Made by a program: the position numbers and the translations under genes
Shown here: piece by piece, positions 1 through 10,712 of the stretch
Layout: each line of letters starts with the position of its first letter
How positions within the stretch are numbered: the stretch's first letter is position 1
Notes under the pieces: model-generated
What the model was told of the DNA's origin: nothing
What the model saw: the letters and a program-made list of their open reading frames with translations, nothing else
Databases searched by the model: none
From: Amyloporia xantha
Lineage: Eukaryota; Basidiomycota; Agaricomycetes; Polyporales; Adustoporiaceae
Assembly: GCA_036971615.1 (NCBI GenBank)
Contig: JAYKKR010000001.1
Location: 3,968,001-4,032,000, forward strand
Direction: 5' to 3'
Length of the DNA: 64,000 bases

Positions 1-1444
1 AGATGACATTAGCCTGCATACGGAAACTGCCACTGACTTTGACCTCTGCTATACAGTGGTTGTGTTCGACACGAGCGACAAGCATTTTTTCAACCCAAGT
101 AAGATCACAGAGTTGAGATGGAACCTCTCCAATCCAAAGACCATTGGCAGTAAAAAGAGCGCACACAGCGCATGGCAGTTCAATGAACCTATTCTTATTC
201 ATGTCTGAGTGAAATCCATTGACCACATCAGTGATAAGTTGAGCAGATGGTGCCTCTGGGGGAAAGATATTAAATGAAGTGTCTGTACCATCTTCTTCAG
301 TTTGCTTCTTAACACATATGTGATCATTCTTGATAGTAGGCTGTTGTTTTGGCTTGACAGAGTGTTCTTGTTGTCTCAACTTGTCCCGATATAATTGACA
401 TTTCTGTGCATTGGTCAAGGGATCTGTTTTCAGTGTAAATAGTGATACAAATGAAGGACAAGACACACATTTGTGTTCACCCAATGTACGTGCCATTTCA
501 TCCACCTTCATGCGTTTGTAGTGAACTGATATGCTATGCAGACCAAGTACCTTTTTCAAAGAAGCACCGGATAGACGGCTTGCCAGTGTTTTCAATGGCA
601 CATCTGCCAATATAATATCATCGTCTTCATGGTATCTATCTTTATCAAGGAGAACATAATCTGCAAATTGGTATTTACCATCAGAATTTACAGATGGTGT
701 ACCAAAACATACAAATTGTTGCAGATCTTGGAAGGACCAATACCGGCTTTTCTTGGCAGCCAACCCTCCACCCACTAAGGATGTATCTAAATGTGAAAAC
801 TTGACTTGATAGCATTTACATTGAGAATGTTTGCCAACATTACCAGAAAATAACCCAGCTGACATGCTCTTATATATCAGAATGCTTGCTGAATACACTC
901 TGAAGTCATGTCTCCTGATGTGATTGCGCATACAGTAGAGGGATACACTTTTTATCTGGGCTTTGATATCAAAAATGGGCATAAACAGAATCAAATGAAG
1001 CTTATACACCAGTTTGAGTGAGCATGAATCTGGACATGGTTTGATGACATAGCATTTGTTATTTGTATTGTGTGACTCCATATAATATATGAGAACGCGG
1101 GTGAACGCTCTGTCGCCAAGCGACACGGATTTGTATATGAAAGTGCCCGCCAACACTTTGTCGTCAAACGACACGGTATTTATTTCAAGAGTGCCCGCCA
1201 ACACTCCATTTGTATGTGATGCTGTGATATCTAGATCACACAAAGAGACAGAATGGTTATCGGCTGATAATGAGTGGGTACGCACTGCATTTTTCTCGTA
1301 GTAATACCCAGATATTGCGACAGACTCCATAAGGAGCATAGGCAATAATTCCAGAAGAAAGCATAGCCACAGCAGGGCCACCAAGGTGTGAGTTTTTGAC
1401 GATTGCAATAACATGATGTATGGTAGAAGCAATGGTCGAGTGAG
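1..1444 (-). pseudogene. Fragment of a third Helitron Rep gene, 5' part
   Basis: This stretch is nearly identical to 24430-25873 in element E3 and to the matching part of E2. It therefore holds the start of the Rep/helicase gene and its upstream region, read on the minus strand. The coding part includes the N-terminal segment that resembles the DUF6570-type domain of fungal Helitrons. It carries the same short palindromic repeats upstream (about 1100-1210). Similarity stops abruptly at 1444, where the E3 copy goes on into its own upstream DNA and this copy switches to a gene-X fragment on the other strand. The rest of the gene lies outside the window. This is a truncated copy, so expression as Rep is not expected from what is visible. 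Confidence 0.85.
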
Positions 1445-1810
1445 TCTATTCATTCCTTAACAGCTACGCTGATAAGGAGTGTCTCTCCTCTGATACAGCC
1501 TGACTTGTCGCTGCGATGGAAGGCAACTTTGACTTCGTGAAGACAAAGTCAAAGATCCAAGGTCTGGAGATGTGTTTGCTTCAGCAGCAGGCTCTGCTAG
1601 CCAACAGCCATGCTTGGATGTGGCTGGACAAGGACTGTATGGAATACTGTCGCTATGTGATGGACTTGGTGTTGAATGCGCAGGTCAGAAGTTCCACCAC
1701 TTGGCTTGACTTGCTTTGCATGGATATCCATGATGCTGTTGTGACTCGTTCTTCTGACGACAACTACTGGGTTTCTCTCTCTCCATCCACTTACTTGCCT
1801 CATCTGCCTA
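1445..1810 (+). pseudogene. Gene-X relative, left fragment split by element E0
   Basis: Translated on the plus strand, this matches the C-terminal domain of gene X (minus strand, 30479-32931). Examples are MEGNFDFVKTKSKIQGLEM against MEGDFDFVEIKSKIQGLEM, and LDKDCM followed by VMDLVLN. An in-frame TGA lies a few codons upstream of the MEGNFDF segment, so this copy is not intact. The reading stops at 1810, where E0 begins, and resumes in frame at 4590. Joining the flanks gives LPTKVKSYKFHC, which aligns without gaps to LSAKVESYKFHC in gene X. It is a diverged paralogue rather than a copy of the E2/E3 gene, because many residues differ. Confidence 0.85.
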
Positions 1811-2689
1811 CTTGGTGGGAGCGGGCCAATAAATGGCAGGACGATTCCTGAGGATTTTGAAGTGCTGTCTTCCATTATAGCCCCACAAGGTTTAGTAATG
1901 TAAGATTTTCATTACAATTGGATGACTTGCCTCTGATTACTCTTCAGATATTGACTCTACAAACTTATAGAGACAATCTGATGGCTTGGAAAACTATTAA
2001 CTTTACAAGCACATGGCAACAGTCATAGAAACAGACTGCAAAGATATTACAAAAATTGAAACTGGATCTTGATACAGGTGTATGTCAGTGAATATTGAGA
2101 ATCTCAATACAAACATTACAACATCTCCTAATAAAGTAAGTGAGTTCTGTCTGATGGAGTCTAAAAGTGATTTTTGACCCTAACCCATTAGAAACTCTTG
2201 TAGTGTCATTAGAACACTTACTTACAAAATGAACATTCTCTATCAAATGAGCCTACTATGTATTTTGACATTTTGTAATGGCATTACAAACTCACTCTAA
2301 TGAGACTACAAAGTCATCCTAATGATTACATCAGCTTGCTCTTGACCATACAAACTTGCTTTTGAGATCATACATATTCACTCTAACTGCAATGCAAACC
2401 TGCTCAGGCTATAACAATACTACTTATCCACCAAATCTTACAACAGCCATATTTCAGTAAGTATTGAGAATTCCAATACAAACATTACAACTTTTTCTAA
2501 TGAAGTAAATAAGTTCTATCTGATGGAATATAAAAGTGATTTTCCACACTAACCACATACAAACCTTTCTAATGTTGTTACAACATTTACTTATCAAGTC
2601 AATCTTGCCATTCAAATGGAACCATTATGTATTTCACCCTTTTTGTAATAACATTACAAATTTGCTCTAATTACCATTTGAAAGTCATA

Positions 2690-3540
2690 TCAGACACCTT
2701 TGCATTCAAAGTCAGTGTAATGACCATACATATTTGCTCTAATGGCACTACAACTCACTGGAATCACCACACAAACTCATCATACTAACCATACAAACTT
2801 ATCCTAATTATCATTCAAATGTATTGTATTGACCCTACAAAGTCACCATAAGTATCATACAAACCTACACTAATCACCATTCAAACTGACTCTAATGATC
2901 ATATAAAGTTACTCTAGTATCACTACAAGCTCACCCTAATCACCATAGAATCATATTGTATTGACTATACAAGTCATTCTAATGATCATATAAACTCAAT
3001 GTAATCATCATACAAACTTATTCTAATGACCATATAAACTCACTATAATTACCATACAAACTTACTCTAGTCAACATACAAACTTACTCTAATCCCCATA
3101 CAAAGTGATTGTAATGACCATACAAACTTACTCTAATAACCATACAAATCCATTCTAATCATCATACAAACTGACTCTAATTATCATAGAAAGTCATTCT
3201 AATCACCATACAAACTTGCTCTAATCACTGTACAAACTCACTCTAATCCATATACAAAGTTGCTCTAATGACCCTACAAACTAAGTCTAATTATCATACA
3301 AAGTCACTCCAATCACCATAGAAATGTATTGTACTGACACTACAAACTTGCTCTAATCACCATATAAATTCACTCTAACAATCATACAAACTCACTACAA
3401 TTATCATACAAACCTAGTTCAATCAGCATACAATGTCGCACCAATCACCATTCAAGTCATTCTAGGGGTCATACAAACCTGCTCTAAATACAGCATAAAG
3501 CTCTCTAAGGTCCTTACAAACATGCTCTAATGATATCCAC
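2690..3540. repeat. Degenerate satellite inside E0
   Basis: Imperfect units of roughly 20-40 nt are built around CATACAAACT and ACTCTAAT with variable spacing. They fill this interval and recur in the E1 right arm at about 53930-54720. Order and variants are largely shared between the two, with small deletions, so the array predates both insertions. No open frame is convincing here. Confidence 0.8.
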
Positions 3541-3821
3541 ATAGCAGGCTTACAATGAATCTATAAAGAACAGATAAAGCCGTATTTACAGGCTTGCGCT
3601 TGGAGCGCATTTTCGGGCGCCTAAAAAGTGGCTGACACTTGGAAAGGCAATGATCATTGAATAGCAGATTTATTATGGCCTCAAATCCTTAGGAATGTGA
3701 ATGAGAGATGGATACACTATAGTCCAAGGTCTGGACCAATTTTCAGCTGATTTAATTAAGAATTGAAGCCACAGCAAAGTGCGCTTTTTTCCATTTCCGG
3801 CAATTCCCGTGGGCGTCTACG

Positions 3822-3861
3822 GCGCATAGGGCGATCCACCGAAAGGGATCGCCCTATGCGC
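3822..3861. other. 16-bp-stem hairpin in E0
   Basis: GCGCATAGGGCGATCC pairs perfectly with GGATCGCCCTATGCGC across an 8-nt loop. A slightly diverged version lies at about 55020-55057 in the E1 arm. A related TAGGGCGA hairpin lies at 35749-35786 and 50779-50816 in the 22-kb elements. Conservation of the stem in both element types suggests a structural role, but the sequence shows only the dyad symmetry. Confidence 0.75.
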
Positions 3862-4589
3862 ACTTAGAATTTTCGCACTTTGGGGTCATGTGACCGCTTT
3901 TTCTCCTCTTTGGAGGCTCATTCTGGGCGCATTCTGGGCTCAAACAATGCGTGAAAATCACCTATAATAAGGGAATGTCTCTCTCCTTCATTTGGAATCC
4001 CTATCTAACATTGTTCAAATCTCACATACAGCCATATTTCCGCATTTGGGCAAGTGTATATAGGGTCTATATGCTATAGATAAATAGTAACAAATCTCAA
4101 ATAATAGGAGACAGCCTTTCGACAGCCATGGCTACCCCCTGATGTAAGCATTTTTCTTACATGGCAATATTTGAATGTGGTCAATCCCACAGTATACACA
4201 CTTCAAAGGCCAGTAGGCCGCTGATCTGTCACATGTCCAAGGATAAGCACACGTGATTAGACACATGATCTAATCATGTGACATACCATACAAGAACATA
4301 GATAAGATATGGGCTGGATCTTATCTCATCAATGTTGGGGGTTGTTTGTACAAGTTGCGTCGTGCTGGCAGGTTTGTATTGAACTTTGTAATGGGTAACA
4401 AACTTTTGTATTGAGACTACAAGTGACCTTACAACAGCGGTAACAAAAGCCTGACCCTAACCCCAGGATCTTGGGCGCTTACAATACAAATTTTGTATTG
4501 AATTGTGTTCCCACGCTTAGGGCGCAAAAGTTGGTGTCGCGACTTTTGCTCACCAGAGAAACACTTCCTTCGTACCTCAGGAATCGTAA

Positions 4590-4815
4590 CCAAAGTCAAG
4601 TCTTATAAATTCCACTGTCGCACCATCTATCAGACTTCTACTGCTATCACAGATCGGGTTTGCCAGCTTCTCAATTCTGCCCTGCGGTCATGGCTTGAAT
4701 ATTCCACCAACACTTCTCGACTTGGCACCTACTTCGTTCAACTCCTCATCTCCACTGCCCAGACTCAAGACGTCTTACTGGTCGATGGTGTTTTGTCTAC
4801 TGTCATATATCTGTC
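4590..4815 (+). pseudogene. Gene-X relative, right fragment after E0
   Basis: The frame interrupted at 1810 resumes here. Recognisable blocks shared with gene X are KSYKFHC, TAITDRVCQ, YSTNTSRLG, YFVQ and QDVLLVDGV. Similarity fades after about 4815, where the sequence becomes CCATTGT-rich low complexity. The open frame runs on to 5125 but that tail does not resemble gene X. This is a decayed partial copy of unknown function. Confidence 0.8.
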
Positions 4816-5400
4816 AAAATCTGTGCTCTGCCAGTCTCCCAGTGTCTCCTGCATCGTCTCAGTGCTCCTATGGCAGGCATGTCTCCATTGTTCTCCTTCT
4901 ATTGTATCTGTTCTAGGACTTTCTAGCTCGTTCTGGGCTTATGCCACTCACTCCATTGTATTGGTGCCACAGTGGCACAATGCACACTTTGAGTGGCAGT
5001 GGCACAATAGACCTTCTGTCCATTGTGCCACTCCCCATTGTTCCACTTCCATTGTGCCACCCTCTATTGTTCTCTATCTCTATTGTTCTCTATCATATAT
5101 ATGTAAGGCTTGCAGCGATTGCTGAAGACTCAGAAAGCAGCCAAAGGCCTAAGTCGAGCTGTGTCAAGGATTGTGTATTGAGAGAGATACTACAATACTC
5201 ACCTAAGTCGAGCTGTGTCAAGGATAGAGACCTACAGCTCGACTCAGGAGCGAAGTACATGTGCGCTTACATAAGGATAGATGTCTCACACTTATGGCGC
5301 ACTCTACAGAGTCCATTGAACGAAATAAATGAATGAAAAGAAACCGGGCAAACCACACTCAATAATATATAGGCCCTAGAGTCCTCAGCCTGGTCCCCAC
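4816..5400. other. Low-complexity stretch with direct repeats
   Basis: CCATTGT/GTGCCACT-type short repeats fill about 4850-5090. A direct repeat CTAAGTCGAGCTGTGTCAAG occurs at about 5149 and 5203, followed by an inverted partial copy (CAGCTCGACTCAGG) near 5235. The arrangement could be the edge of another mobile element, but I cannot identify one. No gene is supported. Confidence 0.5.
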
Positions 5401-6060
5401 CATGCACGGCGCGAGCGTGCAGGGCGGGGGCGGAGGGAACGCACCGGGTGGGAGCAGGACGGGCAGCGCAAGCGTGCGCGGGCAGGGCGTGCGTGCAGGG
5501 CGGGAGTGGGCATGCACGGGCAGGGGAGCAGACCGGGTCGGCGGGAGCGAGCACGGGTGGCGGGAGCGAACACGGGTGGGGCGAGCGGACAGGGTCGGAG
5601 CAAGCAGACACAGGCGGCAGGCGTATGCACGGGTGGCGTAAGGTCCACAGGCAGAAGAGCGAGCACGGGCGTAGGAAGTGAGCACAGGGGGCATGGCGAG
5701 CGGGGGGATGCAGCGGCGAGCAGCGAGGATGCAGCGGCGAGCAGCGAGGATGCAGCGGCGAGCAGCGAGGATGCAGCGGCGAGCAGCGAGGATGCAGCGG
5801 CGAGTGGCGAGGATGCAGCAGCGAGCGGCGAGTAGTGAGCAGCGAGAGGGCAGCTGGGAGGGCGAGACAGGCAGGCAGAGGATGGGCGGGCAGCGGGGGG
5901 CAGGCAAGTGGCTGACACAAGCCTGCAGCGCTGATTGCGCAAACAGATCGTATGGGGCGCGGACAGACGTGCTGCGTCGAGCCGGAGTTGGCGCAGGTCG
6001 AGGAGTGTGGAGCGGCGTGCGGGGGGGCAGGTTGTGGACTGGGCCGGGCTGCGGTTACTG
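5400..6060. repeat. GC-rich minisatellite block
   Basis: A sharp GC-rich island. At 5706-5820 a 21-bp unit (GATGCAGCGGCGAGCAGCGAG) is repeated about five times with few changes. The flanks hold looser GGGCGGGAGCGAGCACGGG-type repeats. Open frames run through all phases on both strands, which is expected of stop-poor repeat DNA, so I do not call a gene. Confidence 0.75.
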
Positions 6061-6960
6061 ACAGCGCCGTCAACCTAAGTCAGTCTGGGTGAATAGGTGT
6101 AGAAGACAACAAGAAGACAAAAACTTACCTTGTAACGCTGCTCACAGGCAGCAGCGGGACGTCGAGCAGACGACCGCTGGTGACACGTCGCCGTTGGCGC
6201 GCAGTGCGGAAACAGCCGAAAACCCGATTTGGGTATGTGGCTGAGGTTTTGCTCGCGCTGCTCAGCGAGTACGGCTATTCTGAGAACATGTTCTCGGTAT
6301 TGAACCTATGTATAGTAGTAAGAATATATAGAATAGTATATCTGTTAGTTATTTTGATTATTCCTCACTTCCTCAGAGAGATATAAACAATACATATGTA
6401 ATTTGGGTCCAGAATAGTAAAAATCCGGCATATTTGGGTGAATAACATGAGCACTAGCCTATGTATAAGTATAATGAAAGAATCCCAGTAGTATATAGTG
6501 TATAAGAATACATCATATTTACGTTTGGTGTGGATAAGTAAACCGGTGCAGCTGCAACGTTCGAAATGGCCGTGTAAGTAGGCTAGCGAATATTTCGAGC
6601 ATCGAGTCGCGCCTGGCTGAGCGCGCCACCTGATTGGCTGCGCGAAGCCTCGGCTGACTCGGGACTCTTCCTGTACATGCACTCTTTATCGTGCATCCCT
6701 CAAATTTTGTGAGCTTATTCTAATATTACTTTACTGTTCTTATATTAATTTTTAGGAGGATTGAGGCACTATTGAGAGCATAGTAATGCTCTCAATAAGC
6801 GTAAGACGAATATAAGACGTTTAAGACGCCTTCCGCCTTTGGTAAGCCGGCACTTCCCGGACTGCACATCGTGACGCGTCACCCTGGGTGTCTGCTCGAC
6901 GACAACAACAACAACAACACTGTCATCGTTGTCGTCCCGCTGCTGCCTGCGAGCAGTGTT
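6061..6960. other. Unassigned spacer
   Basis: No coding region or family is recognised. The only clear structure is a perfect 11-bp inverted repeat with a 4-nt loop at 6771-6796 (ATTGAGAGCAT / ATGCTCTCAAT). Confidence 0.5.
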
Positions 6961-7139
6961 AAATGGTGAGTTCTCCTCGTGGCTTTATAGTTTTTGGCAC
7001 CCCTGACTCCTTGTTCTCCAGCTCTGACAGCGGGGTCAGTGGGCCCCAGCCGTCGCTCGCCCCCAGTGTCAACGACCATCGACCCTGTGCTGCTCGTCAG
7101 CACCGCTCATCGGCGCCCTCCTCTCCCTACCTCACACCC

Positions 7140-8040
7140 ACGCTCGTCCCCGCTGCCTACTTGCACGCTGCTTGCCCGCTGCATGCCCGCTCCGCTCCCC
7201 GCTCCCCGCTCCCCGCTCCCCGCTCCCCGCTCCCCGCTCCCCGCTCCCCGCTCGCTCGCTCACCCGCTGCCCGGCCGTTCGCCACACTGCCCGCTCGCTT
7301 CCCCTGCCACTCTGCACCCCCGAGCGCATTTGCCCCGCCCATCGTCGTTTGCCCCGCCCGAGTCCTTTCGGCCCGCCCATCTTCGTTTGCCCCGCCCGTG
7401 TGTGTTCCCCCGCCCGTGTTCGTTCGCTCCGCCCGTGCTCGTTCGCCCCGCCCGAGTCCTTTCGGCCCACCCATCTTCATTTGCCCCACCCGAGTTCTTT
7501 CGCCCCGCCCGCGTGTGTTCGCCCCTCTCGTGCTCGTTTGCCCCGCTCGATTCCTTTGGCCTCGCCCAAGCGCATTCGCCCCGCCCGAGTCCTTTTGCCC
7601 TGCCCGAGTCCTTTTGCCCTGCCCGTTGCCGCCCACGTGTGTTCGCCCCTCCCGTGCTTGTTTGCCCCGCTCGATTCCTTTTGTGTTCGTCCCTCCCGTG
7701 CTCGTTTGCCCCACCCGATTCCTTTCGCCCCGCCCGTGCTCGTTCTCCCCGCCCGTGTGTGTTCGCCCCGCCCGAGTCCTTTTGCCCCGCCCATGTGTTC
7801 GCCCCTCCCATGCTCGTTCGCCTCGCCCGATTCCTTTTGCCTCGCCCGAGCGCATTCGCCCCCCCTGTGTGCGTTCGCCCGCACGTGTCCTTTTGCCCCG
7901 CCCATGTCTGCTCGCCCGCCCGTGCCTGCTCGCTCGCCCGCTGCCCACCCGCTGGCGTACCCCGCTCGCTGGCCCACTGGCCGCGCTGCCGGCTGCTCCC
8001 ACCCGCCATTTGGTGCCCACTCGCAGGCCCCGCTCAGACC
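7140..8040. repeat. GC-rich minisatellite, CGTTCGCCCCGCCC family
   Basis: This begins with a 7-bp CCCGCTC array (about 7194-7256). It continues as degenerate 20-30 nt units around CGTTCGCCCCGCCCGAGTCC, separated by ATTCCTTT-type segments, to about 7920. Long open frames on both strands (Pro/Arg-rich one way, Gly/Arg-rich the other) are a by-product of the repeat and show no domain. It lies directly downstream of the gag-like region. Confidence 0.75.
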
Positions 8041-8078
8041 TACGTAAAATACTACAGCTTTCATAGAGTATCCTGTAG

Positions 8079-9210
8079 CTAGCAAAAATGAAATTCTATT
8101 TTTAATAACATTTTGTGTGTTTTATTGGTACTAAATGAGTATTCATGCCTGAAAAGGATATTGTACCATGTATTACATGACCCTAGGCTCACAAAATAGA
8201 TGCCTACCCTATATAGTAATAAGCCGAAATGCCGGGAGGGCCCTACGGCGAAAGTTAGGAGGCTCCGGAGGGTCCAGAGATACCCCAGGAAGTGATGCAC
8301 CAGCAGCCAGACAGAAGCGCTGCCTGGTGCATAAGCGTCCGTAGGCCTATCCGTCAGTTGGTGCACCAGGTATACATAAGTTGGTGCTCCATCAAAGACT
8401 TCTGGTTCTTTGAAGAGTTTTGACATGTCGTTGTCTGGGTCTGGTTCGGTGAGAGTAACTGGGTCTTCAGGATCTTCCGGATCGGATGGAGGTACGTCAG
8501 GTTCTCTTTCCTGATGTTCTTCGTCTAAACCAAATCCGCTAGGGCTAGGTTCTGCCGGAAGATTCGCTCTTTCTCTTCGAGAAGTAGAAGACAAAGCGGG
8601 CTTTGTTTTGTCTCTGGTAGAGGTGGGTTGTTCTGAACTGGGAATGGCAACGGAGGAGTGGAGGACGATGCATTGTCGATCTTCTGGAGAAAAACCGGAG
8701 ACAATGTCACTGAGCTGCTCTGGCCTAGTGAGGGTGTTATCGTCATCGGCCGGAAGGGGATCCGGGTTGTATCGATATGCGCAAGGTTGTCGAGGGCAAG
8801 TTCGCCAGCAATTGTACTTTTGATCAAAGTACTGGTCCTGAACGAAGTTGGTATGATACCGATGAGGCGATGTGTAACACTTTCTCGAAGCAGTGATATC
8901 GTCGAAAAGGTCAAAGTCGTTGGGGACTACTCCGTATTGTGCGTTGTCTGGAGTAGCACAATGGTTGCGGACAATGACGTAGTTGGACTGGTTGGGGACT
9001 TGAGCGAGCTGGTTGTTTTTACAGGGTGGGAAAACCTCCTGTTAGGACAAGGTTGTATGTTACAGCTGCGATAAGTTCCGGTACCGACAGAGGTGATGTC
9101 TCGTTTGTCTTGGGGGTCGAAGAAATGAAGGAGTTGGTAGCAACCCGCAGGGGCAGTGATGTAGCTTCTAGTAGCCACGGTTCGCAGGGTAGGCTAGAGT
9201 CTTTCGCTAG
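8079..9210 (-). pseudogene. Gag-like region of an LTR retrotransposon
   Basis: A long open frame on the minus strand runs through most of this interval. It includes segments such as NDFDLFDD, KCYTSPHRYH, RRERANLP and then a Pro/Asp/Glu-rich stretch (PPSDPEDPEDP) ahead of FKEPEVFDG. The last part resembles the region before the capsid-like core of basidiomycete Ty3/gypsy Gag. The frame has no good early ATG, and the similarity ends near 8380, well short of a complete Gag or any Pol. It follows directly on a probable LTR (9211-9561), which is the expected order. I read it as the truncated 5' part of a gypsy-like element. The assignment rests on composition and order, not on a catalytic motif. 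Confidence 0.5.
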
Positions 9211-9561
9211 TGTTAGGAGCACAGTTGGGACGAAGGTAGCCTACGGTGTGACGTAGAGCGAGAGCGATGTTATTCAGAGTAGTGCTGTAAGACAGTAGTT
9301 ATACAAGAGCGAAAGACTAAGGGATAGAGCGAGTAAGTAGGGGTTTTTATAGCTAGTCATGGTTGAGCATGAGTAATGCGAAGTAGGAGTCAGGTGATAG
9401 CTGAGTAAGGGATGAGTCATGGTTGCGCATGACGATGAGGCAGTGTGGAATGGAGGAGGAGTCATAGCGGTTGCGCGCTAAGTATAGTACAGTGAGTCAT
9501 GGTTGGGCATGACAACAAAGCAAGTGAACAGTAAGACGAAATAATCAAGGAAATCGTAACA
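9211..9561 (-). mobile_element. Probable LTR, 351 bp
   Basis: Read on the minus strand it starts TGTTACG and ends CTAACA, giving the TG…CA ends and a short terminal inverted repeat usual for LTRs. It has a TATAAAAA box near 9345 and CATGACTC/ATGACTCA-type tandem motifs upstream of it. The sequence before its start is purine-rich (GCGGGGAAG). That could be a polypurine tract, which would make this a 3' LTR, or simply gene-X exon sequence into which it inserted. No second LTR copy is in the window. Confidence 0.55.
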
Positions 9562-9775
9562 CTTCCCCGCTGTCTTGCATACGACCTATAAGCAAGTTAA
9601 CATCTGAATAAACAATGATGAATTTAATGACATACTGGTCTGGTATGTATCGAACGCAGAGCCTATCACATCTGACTCGAAGTCAATGGGCATGTCTTCA
9701 TTTATGTTGTCAGAGACTACATCAAGAAATGGATACATCAATCCATGTTTATCTATCTATCTACTCAGAGCCTAC
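9562..9775 (-). pseudogene. Exon piece of the gene-X relative split by E1
   Basis: On the minus strand an intron-like stretch (with AGTAGATAGATAGAT as in intron 2 of gene X) is followed by VSDNINEDMPIDFESD…GSAFDTYQTS. This aligns with gene-X exon 3, which reads VSDNAEEGLPMDAQSGNTFDAFEEF. A GTATGT donor then leads to CTTATAG and a short next exon that is cut by the LTR at 9561. Its upstream neighbour is the fragment at 55757-56656, across the 46-kb E1/E2/E3 nest. About 20 residues found in gene X are missing at the junction, so a small deletion or a different exon length is possible. Confidence 0.65.
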
Positions 9776-10712
9776 TTGGTGGGAGCGGGCCAATAAATGG
9801 CAGGACGATTCCTGAGGATTTTGAAGTGCTGTCTTCTATTATAGCCCCACAAGGTTTAGTAATGTAAGATTTGCATTACAATTGGATGACTTGCCTCTGA
9901 TTACTCTTCAGATATTGACTCTACAAACTTATAGAGACAATCTGATGGCTGTGAAAACTAATCCCAATAAGTGTAGCAATCTACTATATTAACTTTGCAA
10001 GCACATGGCAACAGTCATAGAAACAGACTGCAAAGATATTACAAAAATTGAAACTGGATCTTGATACAGGTGTATGTCAGTGAATATTGAGAATCTCAAT
10101 ACAAACATTACAACATTTCCTAATGAAGTAAGTGAGTTCTGTCTGATGGAGTGTAAAAGTGATTTTGACCCTAACCCATTAGAAACTCTTGTAGTGTCAT
10201 TACAACATTTACTTACAAAGTGAACATTCTCTATCAAATGAGCCTACTATGTATTTTTCACATTTTGTAATGACATTACAAACTCACTCTAATGAGAGTA
10301 TGAAGTCATCCTCATGATTACATCAGCTTGCTCTTGACCATACAAACCTGCTTTTGAGATCATACATATTCACTTTAACTGCAATGCAAACCTGCTCAGG
10401 CTATAACAATGCTATTTATCAACCAAATCTTACAACAGCCATATCTCAGTAAGTATTGAGAATTCCAATACAAACATTACAACTTTTCCTAATGAAGTAA
10501 GTAGGTTCTATCTGATGGAATATAAAAGTGATTTTCCACACTAACCACATACAAACCTTTCTAATGTCATTACAACATTTACTTATCAAGTCAATCTTGC
10601 CTTTCAAATGGGACCATTATGTATTTCACCCATTTTGTAATGACATTACAAATTTGCTCTAATTAACATTTCAAAGCCATATCAGTCACCTTACTGGCCC
10701 GCTCCCACCAAG
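9776..10712. repeat. 3'-terminal module of E2 with inverted end copy
   Basis: The 3' end of the element (+ strand left end) is followed about 0.9 kb inside by an inverted near-copy of its terminal 22 nt (TTACTGGCCCGCTCCCACCAAG, 10691-10712; one mismatch). The interior matches the first 0.88 kb of E0. The module looks like a TIR transposon. However, the same left end in E0 has no inverted partner at this distance, so I treat it as an internal rearrangement carried by E2 and E3. The second copy is at 16600-17538. Confidence 0.75.

Larger units (their letters stand above)
1811..4589 (-). mobile_element. E0: 2.8-kb non-coding Helitron-like element
   Basis: The left end (CTTGGTGGGAGCGGGCCA) and right end (CCTCAGGAATCGTAA) match the ends of the 22-kb elements E2 and E3. 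The boundaries are fixed by the host reading frame: removing 1811-4589 restores an uninterrupted gene-X-like frame with at most a 1-bp A duplication. A 13-bp inverted repeat (ACGATTCCTGAGG, 1841-1853, against 4575-4587) sits at the right terminus but 30 nt inside the left terminus. A GCCA/TGGC hairpin lies between the left repeat and the left end. Such asymmetric repeats plus a 3' hairpin are known from Helentron-type Helitrons. There is no Rep gene, so it is non-autonomous. The interior is AT-rich with a degenerate satellite, and the last 0.3 kb matches the 5' end of E2/E3. Confidence 0.85.

Noticed and set aside
2690..3540. CRISPR-like regularly spaced repeats
   Set aside because: Units are degenerate, spacers are not unique sequences of fixed length, and the context is a eukaryotic transposon.
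4451..4470. Telomere-like CCCTAACCCC inside the element ends
   Set aside because: Only a single short unit occurs per copy, always at the same internal place, so it is element sequence and not telomeric repeat.
7157..8066. Long overlapping open frames of 200-370 codons on both strands
   Set aside because: They are by-products of a stop-poor GC-rich minisatellite; composition is extreme and no domain or splice logic is present.
9776..10712. A 0.94-kb TIR DNA transposon with 22-bp inverted repeats
   Set aside because: The left end is the terminus of much larger elements whose other end is the CCTCAGGAATCGTAA type, proven by rejoined flanks. No target duplication flanks the inner copy.
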